Shown here one piece after another: positions 25,512-36,700 of a stretch of 64,000 nt of DNA. A program made the translations under genes and the position numbers. The DNA is from CAWCDJ01 sp963778675. Its GTDB lineage: Bacteria; Acidobacteriota; Terriglobia; Bryobacterales; Bryobacteraceae. The notes below the pieces were generated by a model. That model was not told the origin of the DNA, ran no database searches, and saw nothing but the letters and a program-made list of their open reading frames with translations. Within the stretch, counting starts at the first letter, position 1. Each line of letters begins with the position of its first letter. The stretch lies in the NCBI GenBank assembly GCA_963778675.1, contig CAVZVI010000011.1, forward strand, positions 124,001-188,000, read 5' to 3'.

Positions 25512-26000
25512 CTACCAGCCGTGACGCATCACGGGTTCGCGCGCCAGTGAGACAATGGCAGGTTCGCCGAGTTTGCGGAAATCCGCCGTCCGCATGTGTA
25601 CTACGTCACGGTGGGTTCCCGCATTAAACGTAATTGTGTCTTCACCCGCGATGCTGCTGTCGAGATAGACCTTGAAACCGTAGAGGGCCCCAAACGGCGG
25701 CATCGCACCCAGTTCGCAATCGGGAAAGAGTTTACCGAGTTCTTCTTCCGTGGCCAGCCGCACATGGCTCAGCCCCAGTGCTACTCTTACCTCCTGAAAA
25801 TCCACCAGCTTGTTGGCCGGGATGACGATCATGTGATACTCGCCATCGCCGAATACGACCACCGTTTTGGCCACCTCCCGTGTGGGCAGGTGCTCGACCG
25901 CGGCCACTTCCCGAGCCGTATAGGCCTGAGGGTGAACGGTCAGGGTGTATTCCGCGCGGTGGGAATCGAGGAAACTACGCAGTCGCTCCGAAAGCGGCAT
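25512..26000 (-). CDS. YbaK/EbsC-family aminoacyl-tRNA deacylase
   Basis: 162 residues of the YbaK/ProX fold. The conserved block KTVVVFGDGEYHMIVIPANKLVDF contains the catalytic-lysine region, and GAMPPFGALYGFKVYLDSSI is the typical substrate-loop motif. These proteins remove wrongly attached amino acids (Cys, Ala, Ser) from tRNA in trans. It stands alone between lacI and the RND pump. Its exact specificity is not evident from the sequence. Confidence 0.87.
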   Translation of the reverse strand: MPLSERLRSFLDSHRAEYTLTVHPQAYTAREVAAVEHLPTREVAKTVVVFGDGEYHMIVIPANKLVDFQEVRVALGLSHVRLATEEELGKLFPDCELGAMPPFGALYGFKVYLDSSIAGEDTITFNAGTHRDVVHMRTADFRKLGEPAIVSLAREPVMRHGW

Positions 26001-26052
26001 AGGAACCTCCCCTGATCGAATTCTACGCCCAAAGAGGGAGAACGGGCCAGGA

Positions 26053-29000
26053 TTAGTCTGCGCCCTCCGGCAAAGGACGCGGCGCGCGGTGCGGAAGCAC
26101 CCGGGCGGCCCACAGGCGGAAGCGGTCCAGGTAAAGGTAGATCACGGGGGTGGTGAAGAGCGTCAGCATCTGGCTGACCAGCAGGCCGCCAACGATGGTG
26201 ATGCCCAGCGGGCGGCGAAGTTCGGATCCGGCGCCGCTCCCCACCGCCAGCGGCACCGCGCCCAGCATGGCCGCCACGGTGGTCATCATGATCGGGCGGA
26301 AGCGCAACAGGCAGGCTTCGTAAATCGCGTCGCGCGAGTTCTTCCCTTCTTTGCGCTCGGCCTCCAGTGCGAAATCGATCATCATGATGGCATTCTTTTT
26401 CACGATTCCGATCAGCAGGATGATGCCGATGAGCGCGATCACGTTGAGATCTTCGTGGGTCAGCAACAGCGCCAGCAGCGCGCCCACTCCGGCGGAAGGC
26501 AGCGTGGAGAGGATCGTGATGGGATGGATGAAGCTCTCGTACAGGATCCCCAACACGATGTAAACGGTCACGAGCGCGGCCATGATCAGGTAGGGTTCAT
26601 TGGCCAGCGAACTCTGAAACGCCTGGGCGGTTCCCATGAAACTGCCCTGCACGTTGGCGGGCATGCCGATCTGCCGCTCGGCGTCCTGGATCTCGTTCAC
26701 CGCGTCTCCCAGCGAGATTCCAGGCGCGAGCGCAAAAGAGAGAGTGACGGCCGGGAATTGACCCTGGTGGTTGACGGCCAGCGTGGTGTTGGTCTCCTCC
26801 AGGTGGGCAAAGGCGCTCAGCGGTACTTCCTTGCCGGTCGACGAACGAACATAGATGGAGCGCAGGGATTCCGGCCCCTGCTGGAAACGCGGATCCACCT
26901 CCATCACCACGAAGTACTGGTTGAGGGCAGTGTACATGGTCGAGACGTCGCGCTGTCCGAAGGAATCGTAGAGCGCCTGGTCGATCACATTCTGCGTCAG
27001 GCCCAGGCGCGAGGCGCTGTCTCGGTCCACCACCAGGCGGGATTCGAGTCCGTGGATCTGCTGGTCCGTATTGGCGTCGCGGATGTCCGGAATGGTGCGC
27101 ATCCGCTCGAGCAGCTTCTGCGACCACTCATCGAGGTCGGGCAGGCTGTCGGAGTGCAGCGTGTATTGATACGCAGCGCTGGTAGAGTGGCCGCCGACCC
27201 GGATATCCTGAACCGCCTGGAGGAAGAGCGTGGCCCCGGGAATGCGCGCCAGCTTGGGGCGCAGCCGGTTGATCACCATGTCGACGGTGACGCCCTTGCG
27301 CTGATCGAAATCCTTCAACTGTGCGAAGACGCGGCCGGTATTGACGGAACTCCCGCCGGTGAAGCCGACCACGTTATCCACCGCCGGATCGTGCTGCACG
27401 ATGGCGATGAACTCGGCCAGTTTCTCTCGCATCGCGGGGAAAGAGATATCCTGCGCCGCCACGATAGAGCCCGCCAGGCGCCCGGTATCCTGTTCCGGAA
27501 AGAAGCCCTTGGGCACCTTCACGTAGAGCGATATGCTGAGCGCCACGGCGCCGAGCGTCACCAGCAGCATGGGCTGCGGGTGGCGCAGCACCCAGCGGAG
27601 GCCGCGATCGTACTGCGCCAGAACGGCGTTGAACGTCCGCTCCCCGGCGCGGTAGAACCAGCCGTGGGCGCGTTCATGCTCGGACACCAGCAGCCGCGCG
27701 CACAACATCGGGGTGGTCGTGAGCGAGACCACCAGCGAAACGCCGATGGCCACCGTCAGGGTCACGGCAAACTCGCGGAACAGGCGGCCCACAATACCGC
27801 CCATCAGCAGAATCGGGATGAAGACCGCCACCAGCGAGGTGCTCATGGAAAGCACGGTGAACCCGATCTCCTTCGACCCGCGCAGCGCGGCCTGCAGCGG
27901 CGCCATTCCCTGCTCCAGGTGGCGCGCGATATTCTCGATCACCACGATGGCATCGTCCACCACGAACCCCGTGGATATGGTGAGGGCCATCAGCGACAGG
28001 TTGTCGACCGTATACCCCACCAGGTACATCACGCCGAACGTGCCGAGCAGCGAAAGCGGCACCGCAATTCCGGGGATGAATGTGGCCCACCCGTTCCGCA
28101 GAAACAGGAACACCACCATCACCACCAGCGCGATCGACAGCAACAGCGTGAACTGCACTTCGTCCACCGACGAGCGGATGGTGAGAGTGCGGTCCACCAC
28201 GATGCCGACGTGGATGGCGGGCGGAATCGACGCCTCCAACACCGGCAGCAGCCCGCGAATGCGGTCGACGGTCTCGATCATGTTGGCGGCGGGCTGCCGG
28301 AAGAGAATGATCAGCACCGCCGGCTTGCCGTTCGAAAGCCCGGCGTTGCGGCGGTCCTGCACGGAATCTTTGACATCGGCCACGTCGGAAAGCCGCACCG
28401 CGCTGCCATTGTGATAGCTGACCACCAGCTTGCCGTACTCCGCCGCGTGGAAGAGCTGATCGGTGGTGCCGAGCTGCCAGCGGGTCTTGCCGGCCCCCAG
28501 GCTGCCTGTGGGGCTGTGGGCGTTGGCGTTCGCGAGCACGGTCCGAACCTGGTCGAGCCCGATCTGGAAGCTTTCGAGGGCCCGCGGGTTGAGTTCGACG
28601 CGCACGGCCGGCTTGGCTCCCCCACCCACGATTACCTGTCCCACGCCCTCGACCTGCGAAAGCTTCTGCGCGAGGATGGAATCGGCCGCATCGTACATCT
28701 GGGCCGTGTCGTAGCTGTCGGAGGTCAGCGCCAGGATCAGAATCGGCGCGTCGGCGGGGTTGACCTTGCGGTAGGTCGGGTTGTTCGGAAGGTTGGGCGG
28801 CAGTTGCCCGCGGGCCGCGTTGATGGCGGCCTGCACGTCGCGCGCGGCGGCATCGATGCTGCGGTTGAGGTCGAACTGCAGGGTGATGTTCGTGCTGCCG
28901 AGCCCGCTGGTCGAGGTCATCTCCGTGACGCCGGCGATGCGTCCGAACTGCCGTTCGAGGGGCGTGGCCACGGCCGAAGCCATGGTCTCCGGACTGGCCC

Positions 29001-29157
29001 CCGGCAGCCCCGCGTTCACGTTGATGGTCGGGAACTCGACCTCGGGCAGCGGAGCCACCGGCAGCATGCGGTACGCCACGACTCCGGAGAGCGCGAGACC
29101 GATGGTCAGCAGCGTGGTGCCGACCGGCCGGTTGATGAATGCCGCGGAGACGCTCAC
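26053..29157 (-). CDS. mdtC: RND multidrug efflux transporter, second inner-membrane subunit (MdtC-like)
   Basis: 1,034 residues with the 12-helix RND architecture and two periplasmic porter/docking domains. The proton-relay motif GFVVDDAIVVIENI in helix 4 is intact, and TLPSAGVGALLALLL and GIVKKNAIMMIDFALEAERKEGK in the second half are typical. It overlaps the upstream RND gene by four bases (ATGA). Two different RND subunits in tandem behind one adaptor resemble MdtABC, where B and C form a heterotrimer. No TolC-like channel gene is near. Confidence 0.9.
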   Translation of the reverse strand: MSVSAAFINRPVGTTLLTIGLALSGVVAYRMLPVAPLPEVEFPTINVNAGLPGASPETMASAVATPLERQFGRIAGVTEMTSTSGLGSTNITLQFDLNRSIDAAARDVQAAINAARGQLPPNLPNNPTYRKVNPADAPILILALTSDSYDTAQMYDAADSILAQKLSQVEGVGQVIVGGGAKPAVRVELNPRALESFQIGLDQVRTVLANANAHSPTGSLGAGKTRWQLGTTDQLFHAAEYGKLVVSYHNGSAVRLSDVADVKDSVQDRRNAGLSNGKPAVLIILFRQPAANMIETVDRIRGLLPVLEASIPPAIHVGIVVDRTLTIRSSVDEVQFTLLLSIALVVMVVFLFLRNGWATFIPGIAVPLSLLGTFGVMYLVGYTVDNLSLMALTISTGFVVDDAIVVIENIARHLEQGMAPLQAALRGSKEIGFTVLSMSTSLVAVFIPILLMGGIVGRLFREFAVTLTVAIGVSLVVSLTTTPMLCARLLVSEHERAHGWFYRAGERTFNAVLAQYDRGLRWVLRHPQPMLLVTLGAVALSISLYVKVPKGFFPEQDTGRLAGSIVAAQDISFPAMREKLAEFIAIVQHDPAVDNVVGFTGGSSVNTGRVFAQLKDFDQRKGVTVDMVINRLRPKLARIPGATLFLQAVQDIRVGGHSTSAAYQYTLHSDSLPDLDEWSQKLLERMRTIPDIRDANTDQQIHGLESRLVVDRDSASRLGLTQNVIDQALYDSFGQRDVSTMYTALNQYFVVMEVDPRFQQGPESLRSIYVRSSTGKEVPLSAFAHLEETNTTLAVNHQGQFPAVTLSFALAPGISLGDAVNEIQDAERQIGMPANVQGSFMGTAQAFQSSLANEPYLIMAALVTVYIVLGILYESFIHPITILSTLPSAGVGALLALLLTHEDLNVIALIGIILLIGIVKKNAIMMIDFALEAERKEGKNSRDAIYEACLLRFRPIMMTTVAAMLGAVPLAVGSGAGSELRRPLGITIVGGLLVSQMLTLFTTPVIYLYLDRFRLWAARVLPHRAPRPLPEGAD

Positions 29158-32100
29158 GGCATTTGCACGGCGGTCTGCCGGTCCTCCGCGTAGCTACCCG
29201 CGCGGAGCCGGCTCAGCCGCTTCGCCAGGCGGTCGAAATAAAGGTAGACCACCGGGGTGGTGTAGAGCGTCAGGACCTGGCTCACCAGCAGGCCGCCGAC
29301 GATCGTGATGCCCAGCGGCCGCCGCAGCTCCGAGCCGGTGCCCGTGCCGAAGGCGAGCGGGATGCCGCCCAGCAGTGCCGCCATGGTGGTCATCATGATG
29401 GGACGGAAGCGCAGCAGGCAGGCCTGGTAGATGGATTCGTGCGGCGGCTTGCCCTGTTCGCGCTCCGCTTCGAGCGCGAAATCGATCATCATGATGGCGT
29501 TCTTCTTGACGATGCCGATCAGGAGGATCACGCCGATCAGCGAGATGACGTTGAAGTCGTTTCCCGTCACGAGCAGCGCCAGGATGGCGCCCACGCCCGC
29601 CGAAGGCAGAGTCGAAAGAATCGTGATCGGATGGATGTAGCTCTCGTAGAGCACGCCCAGCACGATATAGACCGTGATCAGGGCGGCCAGGATGAGCAGC
29701 GGCTCGTTGGCCAGCGAACTCTGGAAAGCCTGCGCCGTACCCTGGAAACTGGCCTGGATGCTGGCAGGAAACCCGATCTGCTGTTCCGCATCGCGAATGA
29801 CCTGGACCGCGTCACCGAGCGAAACCCCGGGCGCCAGGTTGAAGGAAACAGTGACCGCCGGAAATTGGCCCTGGTGCGCGACCACCAGGGGAGTGTTGGA
29901 GGTCTCAAAATGCGCGATCTGGCTGAGCGGTACTTGCGTATTATCGGCCGAGCGCACGTAGATCTTGTCCAGGTCGGAAGGCGTCCGCTGAAAGCGCGGG
30001 TCGACTTCCAGCACCACGTGGTACTGGTTGAGCTGCGTGAAGATGGTCGAGACCAGGCGCTGGCCGAACGCATCGTACAGCGTGTTGTCGATCGCCTGCG
30101 GAGTGATGCCGAAACGCGAGGCCGTACTGCGGTCGATGACCAGGGTCTCCTTGAGCCCGCCGGTCTGCATATCGCTCGCCACATCGCGCAGTTCCGGACG
30201 GGACCCCAGCTTTTCGAGCAATCGAGGCACCCACAGGTCCAGTTCAGCCGCATTTGCGTCTTCCAGGCTGTATTGGTATTGCGTGCGCGAGACGCGGTCT
30301 TCGATGGTGAGGTCCTGCACCGGCTGCATGTAAAGCGTAATGCCCTGCACGGCGTTCACACGCGGTTCCAGCCGCCGGATGATCTGGCTGGCGCTGGCGG
30401 AGCGCTCCTCGAGCGGCTTCAGGTTGATCTGGATGCGGCCGCTGTTGGTTGTAGCGTTCGTTCCATCGATGCCAATGTAGGAAGAGAGCGACTGCACGTC
30501 CGGATCCTTGAGAATCGCGGCGGCCAGTTGCTCCTGCCGCTGGGACATGGCCGAGAAGGAAATGGTCTGGTTGGCCTCGGAGATCCCCAGGATCACGCCG
30601 GTATCCTGCACCGGAAAGAAACCCTTAGGGACGTAAATATATAGCAGGATGGTGCCCACCAGGGTGGCGGCCGTGATCAGCAGCGTGGTGCGCTGGTACC
30701 GCAAAACAAAGCGCAGCGTGGTTCCGTACCACGAGATCACGCGATCGAAGAAGCGCTCCGACACGCGGTAGAACCAGCCCTGCTGCGATTCCGGGGTGTG
30801 GCGCAGCAGCAGCGCCGACATCATCGGCGTGAGGGTCAGGGAGACCACCGCCGAGACCAGAATCGTGACCGCCAGCGTGACGGCGAATTCGCGGAACAGG
30901 CGGCCCACGATCTCGCCCATGAACAGCAGCGGAATCAGCACCGCGATGAGCGAAACCGTCAGCGAAACGATGGTGAAGCCGATCTGCTCGGAGCCCTTGA
31001 GGGCGGCTTCGAGCGGCGAATCTCCCATCTCGATGAAGCGGGAAATATTCTCGATCATCACGATGGCGTCGTCCACCACGAAGCCGGTGGAAATGGTGAG
31101 CGCCATCAGGGTCAGGTTGTTCAGGCTGTACCCCAGCAGGTACATCACGCCGAACGTGCCCACGATTGAAAGCGGCACCGCGATGCTCGGGATGATCGTG
31201 GCCGAAACGCTGCGCAGGAACAGGAAGATCACCAGGACCACCAGGGCGATGGTCAGCATGAGGGAGAACTGCACGTCCTTGACGGAGGCCCGGATGGTGG
31301 TGGTGCGGTCGGTCAGCACCCGCACGTTGATCGATTGCGGCAGCGTGGCCTTCAATTGCGGCAGGAGGCGTTCGATGCTGTCGACCACACTGATGATGTT
31401 GGCCCCGGGCTGGCGCTGGATGTTGACGATGACCGCCGGAGTGGTGTTCATCCACGCGGCCTGCCGGTCGTTTTCGGCGCCCTCCACGACGTTCGCGACA
31501 TCGGTGAGCCGGACTGCGCCGCCGTTGCGGTAAGCGACGATGATGGAGGCGTACTGGTCCGGCGTCATCAACTGGTCGTTGGCGCCGATGGTGAAGGACT
31601 GGCGGCGGTTCTCGAGGTTCCCTTTAGCCTGGTTGACATTCGCCTGCCCCAGCGCGGTCCGCAGGTCTTCCAGGCTGATGCCGTACGCCGCGAGCGCCGT
31701 GGGATTGGCCTGGATCCGCACGGCCGGGCGCTGGCCGCCGCCGATGGTCACCAGCCCGACTCCCGGAAGCTGCGAGATCTTCTGGGCCAGTGTAGTATCG
31801 GCGTAATCCTCCACCTGGCGCAGCGGCATGCTGTTCGAGGTCAGAGCCAGGGTAATGACGGGCGCGTCCGCCGGGTTGCTCTTGCTGTAGATCGGCGGGT
31901 TGGGCAGGTCGGCGGGCAAGTAGGTGCCGGAGGCATTGATGGCTGCCTGGACTTCCTGCTCCGCCACGTCGATGTTCAGGTTGAGGTCGAACTGCAGGAC
32001 CACGATGGAACTGCCGAAGGAACTCAGCGAGGTCATCTGCTTCAAGCCGGGGACCTGCCCGAACTGCCGCTCCAGTGGCGCGGTGACCGAAGAGGCCATC

Positions 32101-32273
32101 ACCTCGGGACTCGCTCCGGGGTAAAACGTCAGCACCTGGATGGTCGGGTAATCCACTTCGGGCAGGGCCGACACCGGCAACTGGCGGTAGGCCACGAACC
32201 CCGCCAGCAAAATGCCGGTCATCAGCAGGGAGGTGGCAACCGGCCGCAGAATGAACGGCCTGGAAGGGCTCAT
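29154..32273 (-). CDS. mdtB: RND multidrug efflux transporter, first inner-membrane subunit (MdtB-like)
   Basis: 1,039 residues. The start SRPFILRPVATSLLMTGILLAG and LPVSALPEVDYPTIQVLTFY is very close to E. coli MdtB in pattern, and the proton-relay motif VDDAIVMIENI is intact. It expels drugs, bile-like detergents or plant phenolics driven by protons. It overlaps the adaptor gene upstream and the MdtC-like gene downstream by four bases each, so the three proteins are made together. Confidence 0.92.
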   Translation of the reverse strand: MSPSRPFILRPVATSLLMTGILLAGFVAYRQLPVSALPEVDYPTIQVLTFYPGASPEVMASSVTAPLERQFGQVPGLKQMTSLSSFGSSIVVLQFDLNLNIDVAEQEVQAAINASGTYLPADLPNPPIYSKSNPADAPVITLALTSNSMPLRQVEDYADTTLAQKISQLPGVGLVTIGGGQRPAVRIQANPTALAAYGISLEDLRTALGQANVNQAKGNLENRRQSFTIGANDQLMTPDQYASIIVAYRNGGAVRLTDVANVVEGAENDRQAAWMNTTPAVIVNIQRQPGANIISVVDSIERLLPQLKATLPQSINVRVLTDRTTTIRASVKDVQFSLMLTIALVVLVIFLFLRSVSATIIPSIAVPLSIVGTFGVMYLLGYSLNNLTLMALTISTGFVVDDAIVMIENISRFIEMGDSPLEAALKGSEQIGFTIVSLTVSLIAVLIPLLFMGEIVGRLFREFAVTLAVTILVSAVVSLTLTPMMSALLLRHTPESQQGWFYRVSERFFDRVISWYGTTLRFVLRYQRTTLLITAATLVGTILLYIYVPKGFFPVQDTGVILGISEANQTISFSAMSQRQEQLAAAILKDPDVQSLSSYIGIDGTNATTNSGRIQINLKPLEERSASASQIIRRLEPRVNAVQGITLYMQPVQDLTIEDRVSRTQYQYSLEDANAAELDLWVPRLLEKLGSRPELRDVASDMQTGGLKETLVIDRSTASRFGITPQAIDNTLYDAFGQRLVSTIFTQLNQYHVVLEVDPRFQRTPSDLDKIYVRSADNTQVPLSQIAHFETSNTPLVVAHQGQFPAVTVSFNLAPGVSLGDAVQVIRDAEQQIGFPASIQASFQGTAQAFQSSLANEPLLILAALITVYIVLGVLYESYIHPITILSTLPSAGVGAILALLVTGNDFNVISLIGVILLIGIVKKNAIMMIDFALEAEREQGKPPHESIYQACLLRFRPIMMTTMAALLGGIPLAFGTGTGSELRRPLGITIVGGLLVSQVLTLYTTPVVYLYFDRLAKRLSRLRAGSYAEDRQTAVQMP

Positions 32274-33556
32274 TGTGCAGGGCTTCCCGGGGCGCTGGCC
32301 GGCGCGCCCGGCGCGGCCTCCGGCCGGATCGTCACTTTGCTGCCGTCCTGAAGCTTATCCTGCCCGTCGGTAACCACCCGGTCGCCCGGCGCGAGGCCGC
32401 TGACGATCTGCTGATTGCCCCCCTCCGAGGTTCCCAGGGTCACCGAACGCATCGCCACCGTGCCGTCCGACCGGATCAACCACACATAGGTGCCCTGCGG
32501 TCCGCGCTGCACGGCCGCCACGGGAACGATGACCACGCCGTGCTTGACTTCGAGCAGCAAACGGCAGTTGACGAACTGCTCGGGAAAAAGCGCTTCGTTT
32601 TCGTTGCTGAAGACCGCCTTCAGGCGCGAAGTACCGGTGGTTGGATCGATCTGGTTGTCGACGGTCTCGAGCGTGCCGCTGGCGATCTTGAACTGGTCGC
32701 CGCGGTCGTACGCTTCGACCGGCAGGTGCGCTCCGGCGCGCAGCTTGGCCAGCACGGGCTGCAACTGGTCGGCCGGAATGGTGAAGAGTACGGCGATCGG
32801 CTGCATCTGCGTGATCACGGCCATCGGCGTCTGATCGGTGGCATGCACGATGTTGCCCACGTCAACCTGGCGAAGCCCGATCCGCCCCGCCATCGGCGCG
32901 GTGATCTTCGTGAAGCTGAGGTTGAGCCTGGCGGTTTCGATGGCTGCCTTATCGGCTTCGATGGTTCCCTGGAACTGCCCGACCTGTGCGCCCTGCGTGT
33001 CGAACTGCTGCTTGGCGATGACGCCGGCGTCCCACAGAGCCTGATATCGCTTGAGGTTTACCTGGGCGTCATTCAATTGGGCCTGGTCGCGGGCAAGCTG
33101 GCCTTCGGCCTGGTCGAGCGCCGCCTGGTAGGTGCGCGGATCGATCTCGACCAGCAGTTCGCCGTTGGTTACGTGCTGACCTTCTTTGAAGTTGACCGCG
33201 ATAATCGGGCCATCCACCCGCGTCTTGACGTTGACGGTGTTGTAGGCCGTCACCGTACCGAGGCCGCGCAGGTAGATCGGCATATCGCCGAGATGCGCCT
33301 GCGCCGACGCCACCGATTCGGAGCGGTTCGCCATGCGCGCGGCCTGCGCCGCTTCCTGGGCCGCCTTGGCGTGTTCCGCGTTCTGGTAGTATCGATACCC
33401 GCCATAGCCCAAGCCGCCGAGAACCAGAAGCCAGACCCACCCCCAGTGCCGGCGCCGTTTGGGAGCCGGCGGAAGGGCAGCACGCACTCCGGGCTTTCCA
33501 TTCGAATACTCTTCCGCCGGTAGGGTCAGGCTTTTGATCTCTTTGTGTTCGATCAT
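32270..33556 (-). CDS. mdtA: RND efflux periplasmic adaptor (membrane fusion protein, MdtA-like)
   Basis: About 428 residues. A single membrane anchor (WGWVWLLVLGGLGYGGYRYY) is followed by the barrel-sandwich hybrid motif VKTRVDGPIIAVNFKEGQHVTNGELLVEIDPRTY, a long alpha-hairpin (ALDQAEGQLARDQAQLNDAQVNLKRYQ), and the beta-barrel and membrane-proximal parts. It joins the inner-membrane pump to an outer-membrane channel. The ATG at 33556 is preferred over a GTG at 33613, which would add 19 residues without family character; neither has a strong ribosome-binding site. Confidence 0.88.
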   Translation of the reverse strand: MIEHKEIKSLTLPAEEYSNGKPGVRAALPPAPKRRRHWGWVWLLVLGGLGYGGYRYYQNAEHAKAAQEAAQAARMANRSESVASAQAHLGDMPIYLRGLGTVTAYNTVNVKTRVDGPIIAVNFKEGQHVTNGELLVEIDPRTYQAALDQAEGQLARDQAQLNDAQVNLKRYQALWDAGVIAKQQFDTQGAQVGQFQGTIEADKAAIETARLNLSFTKITAPMAGRIGLRQVDVGNIVHATDQTPMAVITQMQPIAVLFTIPADQLQPVLAKLRAGAHLPVEAYDRGDQFKIASGTLETVDNQIDPTTGTSRLKAVFSNENEALFPEQFVNCRLLLEVKHGVVIVPVAAVQRGPQGTYVWLIRSDGTVAMRSVTLGTSEGGNQQIVSGLAPGDRVVTDGQDKLQDGSKVTIRPEAAPGAPASAPGSPAQ

Positions 33557-33726
33557 CTCGATTGGCCGCACGCAGACTGCCCCATGTCTATCAGACGACG
33601 TACGCTGCCTCACCTGTTACGTGCACGAGCGTAGCCAATCCGAGCTAGCGAGGGGCGGGGATGTGATTTCTCTAACGCTCAACGCGGCCGGCGAGTTCTG
33701 CTATGCTCGCTACTTCGGATACAAGC

Positions 33727-36700
33727 ATGCGAAGCACCATTATTCTTCTCCTCGGAATCGGCTTGGCGGCGCTGGCCGCGGACAAGCCGGAGTGGGACAA
33801 CCCGGCGATCGTCCACGTGGGAACCCAGAAGCCCCACACCACCCTGATGGTCTATCCATCCGCCGAGTTGGCGCGGACCGGGGACCGGGCGAAGTCCCCC
33901 TGGTTTTTGCTCTTGAACGGCGCCTGGAAGTTCCATGGCACTTCCCGCCCCTCGGAGCGGCCGGTGGATTTCTACCGGACCGATTTCAGCGATGCCTCGT
34001 GGGGAACGATCCCTGTGCCATCGAGCTGGCAGATGCACGGCTTCGACATTCCGATCTACACCAACATTATTTACCCCTGGCCCCAGGATCCCAAAAAGCC
34101 GCCGCAGGTGCCCTACGACTACAATCCCGTTGGCAGCTACCGCATGCACTTCACAGTGCCGGCCGGGTGGCATGGGCGGCAGATCTACCTGCATTTCGAC
34201 GGTGTGGACTCCGCGTTTTATGCCTGGCTGAACGGGAAAAAGCTCGGTTATAACGAGGACAGCCGCACGCCGGCCGAATTCGACATCACGCCGTACCTCA
34301 AGCCGGGCAGCAACCTCCTGGCCGTGGAGGTATACCGTTTCGGCGACGGCGCGTTCCTGGAAGACCAGGACATGTGGCGGATGAGCGGCATTTTTCGCGA
34401 TGTGTATCTGTTTGCGACACCCGAGCAGCACCTCAGGGATTTCGAAATCCACACGGATCTCGACGACCAGTACCGCGATGCCACGCTGCGGGTAAAGACC
34501 GCGCTGTCCAACGCGTCGGAGAAGGCATCGAAGGTGACGATCACCGCGGCGCTGTCCGATGCCGCGGGCCAGCCCGTGGGAAAGCCGGCTTCGGTAACCG
34601 TGGAGGCCGGTGGAAAATCCGAAGTAAGCGAAGAGCTCGCGATTCCGGTGACGGCTCCGCGCAAGTGGTCCGCCGAAGATCCTTACCTCTACAAGTTGCT
34701 GCTGACCGTGAAGAACCCGGCCGGCACGGTCCTCGAAGTGATTCCGCAGAACGTCGGATTCCGCCGGGTGGAGATCAGGAACGGGCGCTTCCTGATCAAT
34801 GGGCAGGCGGTCTTGATCAAGGGAGTCGACCGGCACGAGCACGACGAGGTGACCGCCAAGTACATCACGGTGGAATCGATGCTGCGCGACATTCGCCTGA
34901 TGAAGCAGTTCAATGTCAATGCCGTGCGGACGTCCCACTATCCGAATACACCGGCCTGGTATGACCTCTGCGACCGCTATGGGATCTACGTGCTGGACGA
35001 AGCGAACATCGAGTGCCATCACTACGGCACCAACATTCACAACCGCCTGACCAACGATCCGGCCTGGCAGACCGCCTACCTCGACCGCGTCGAGCGAATG
35101 GTGGAGCGCGACAAGAACCACGCGTCGGTGGTCATCTGGTCGATGGGGAACGAATCGGGCGACGGGCCGAACGCCGCGGCCGCCTACCATTGGACCAAAC
35201 AGCGCGACCCGGGCCGTCCGTTCCACTACGAAGGCACCACCTCGCACGGCGGATCGAACGCCGATATCAATTCGTTCATGTACCCTACGCCGGAGCGCGT
35301 CAAGCAGCTCGCCGCGGCCCGGCCGGATATGCCGCTGATCCTTTGCGAGTACTCCCACGCGATGGGCAATTCGAACGGCGGGCTGAAGGAATACTGGGAC
35401 ATCTTCTACTCCGGGACCAACGCCCAGGGAGCGTTCGTCTGGGATTGGGTGGATCAGGGCATCAAGGTTCCGGTGCCCGGCGAATACCGGAGCAACACCT
35501 CGAAGACCACGTTCCTGGCGTACGGAGGCTGGTGGGAGGACAAGAACGGCGTCCGCAACGACAACGACTTCAACAATAACGGACTGGTCTCGGCGGACCG
35601 CGTGCCGCACCCCGGCCTTTACGCCCTCAAGTACGTGTATCGCAACCTGCACGTCACTCCGGTCGATCTCGCGGCCGGCACCGTCAAGGTGAAGAACTGG
35701 TTCGACTTCATGAACCCCAAGGATTATGCCGAAGGCACCTGGGAGGTGAAGGCCGGCGGGCGCACCATCGCCAGTGGACAACTGCCCGCGCTCGACCTCG
35801 CGCCGCGCGAAGAGAAGGTCTACACCCTGGCGCTTCCGAAGATCGAGGCGCAGCCGGGTGCCGAGTACTGGCTGAACTTCAGCTTCAAGTTGAAGAACGC
35901 AACCTCGTGGGCTCCGGCGGGACACGAACTCGCCTGGGACCAGTTCAAACTGCCCGTCTCCGCGCCTGCCCCCCGTTTCGCCCCGCCGAAATCAGCGCTG
36001 CTGGAGATGAAGGACAACCCGGACGACGCGACTATCAGCGGCAAGACGTTTTCGCTGCGCTTCGACAAGAAAGAGGGTGTGATCGAGCAGTATCGTTACA
36101 AAGGCGTGACCGTACTCGAACGCGGTCCGCGGCCGGACTTCTGGCGCGCGCCCACCAACAACGACCGCGGCGCCTGGAAGGTCTTCAGCCGCCGGGCGCA
36201 AACCGATAAAGCCTACAACATCAAGTTGTGGGAAGATGCCGGCCCGCTCTGGGACATCAAGGACGTACACGTTGACCGGATCGACGACGGCACCGCGAAA
36301 ATCACCGTGAACGCCGCGCTTCCGGGCGTCGGCGGCGAATACACCATGACCTACACGGTGTACGGCACGGGCGACGTGGTCGTGGAATCGAGCTACAAGC
36401 CGGGCGCGGAAAAGGTCGCCATGATGCCGCGGTTCGGCAACGAGCTGGTCGTGGCGCCGGGGCTCGAAAACATTACCTGGTACGGGCGAGGCCCGAAAGA
36501 GACCATGATCGACCGCGAGTTCGAACGCATCGGCGTCTATTCCAGCACGGTGGACAAAGAGTGGGTAGACTACATGCGCCCCCAGGAGAACGGGAACAAG
36601 ACGGACGTTCGCTGGGTGAAGCTCACCAACGCGGCCGGCGTCGGATTGATGGCGGTAGGCGCGCCGTCGTTGAATGTCACTGCGCGGCACTATACCAAGA

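Noticed and set aside
25945..29193. Very long plus-strand open frame opposite mdtC (about 1,080 codons), and similar ones opposite mdtB and the TonB receptor gene
   Set aside because: They mirror the codon pattern of the high-GC genes on the other strand, are rich in His, Arg and Gln, and have no recognisable domain or ribosome-binding site.
33557..33613. GTG at 33613 as start of mdtA
   Set aside because: It adds 19 residues without adaptor-family character and has no ribosome-binding site.
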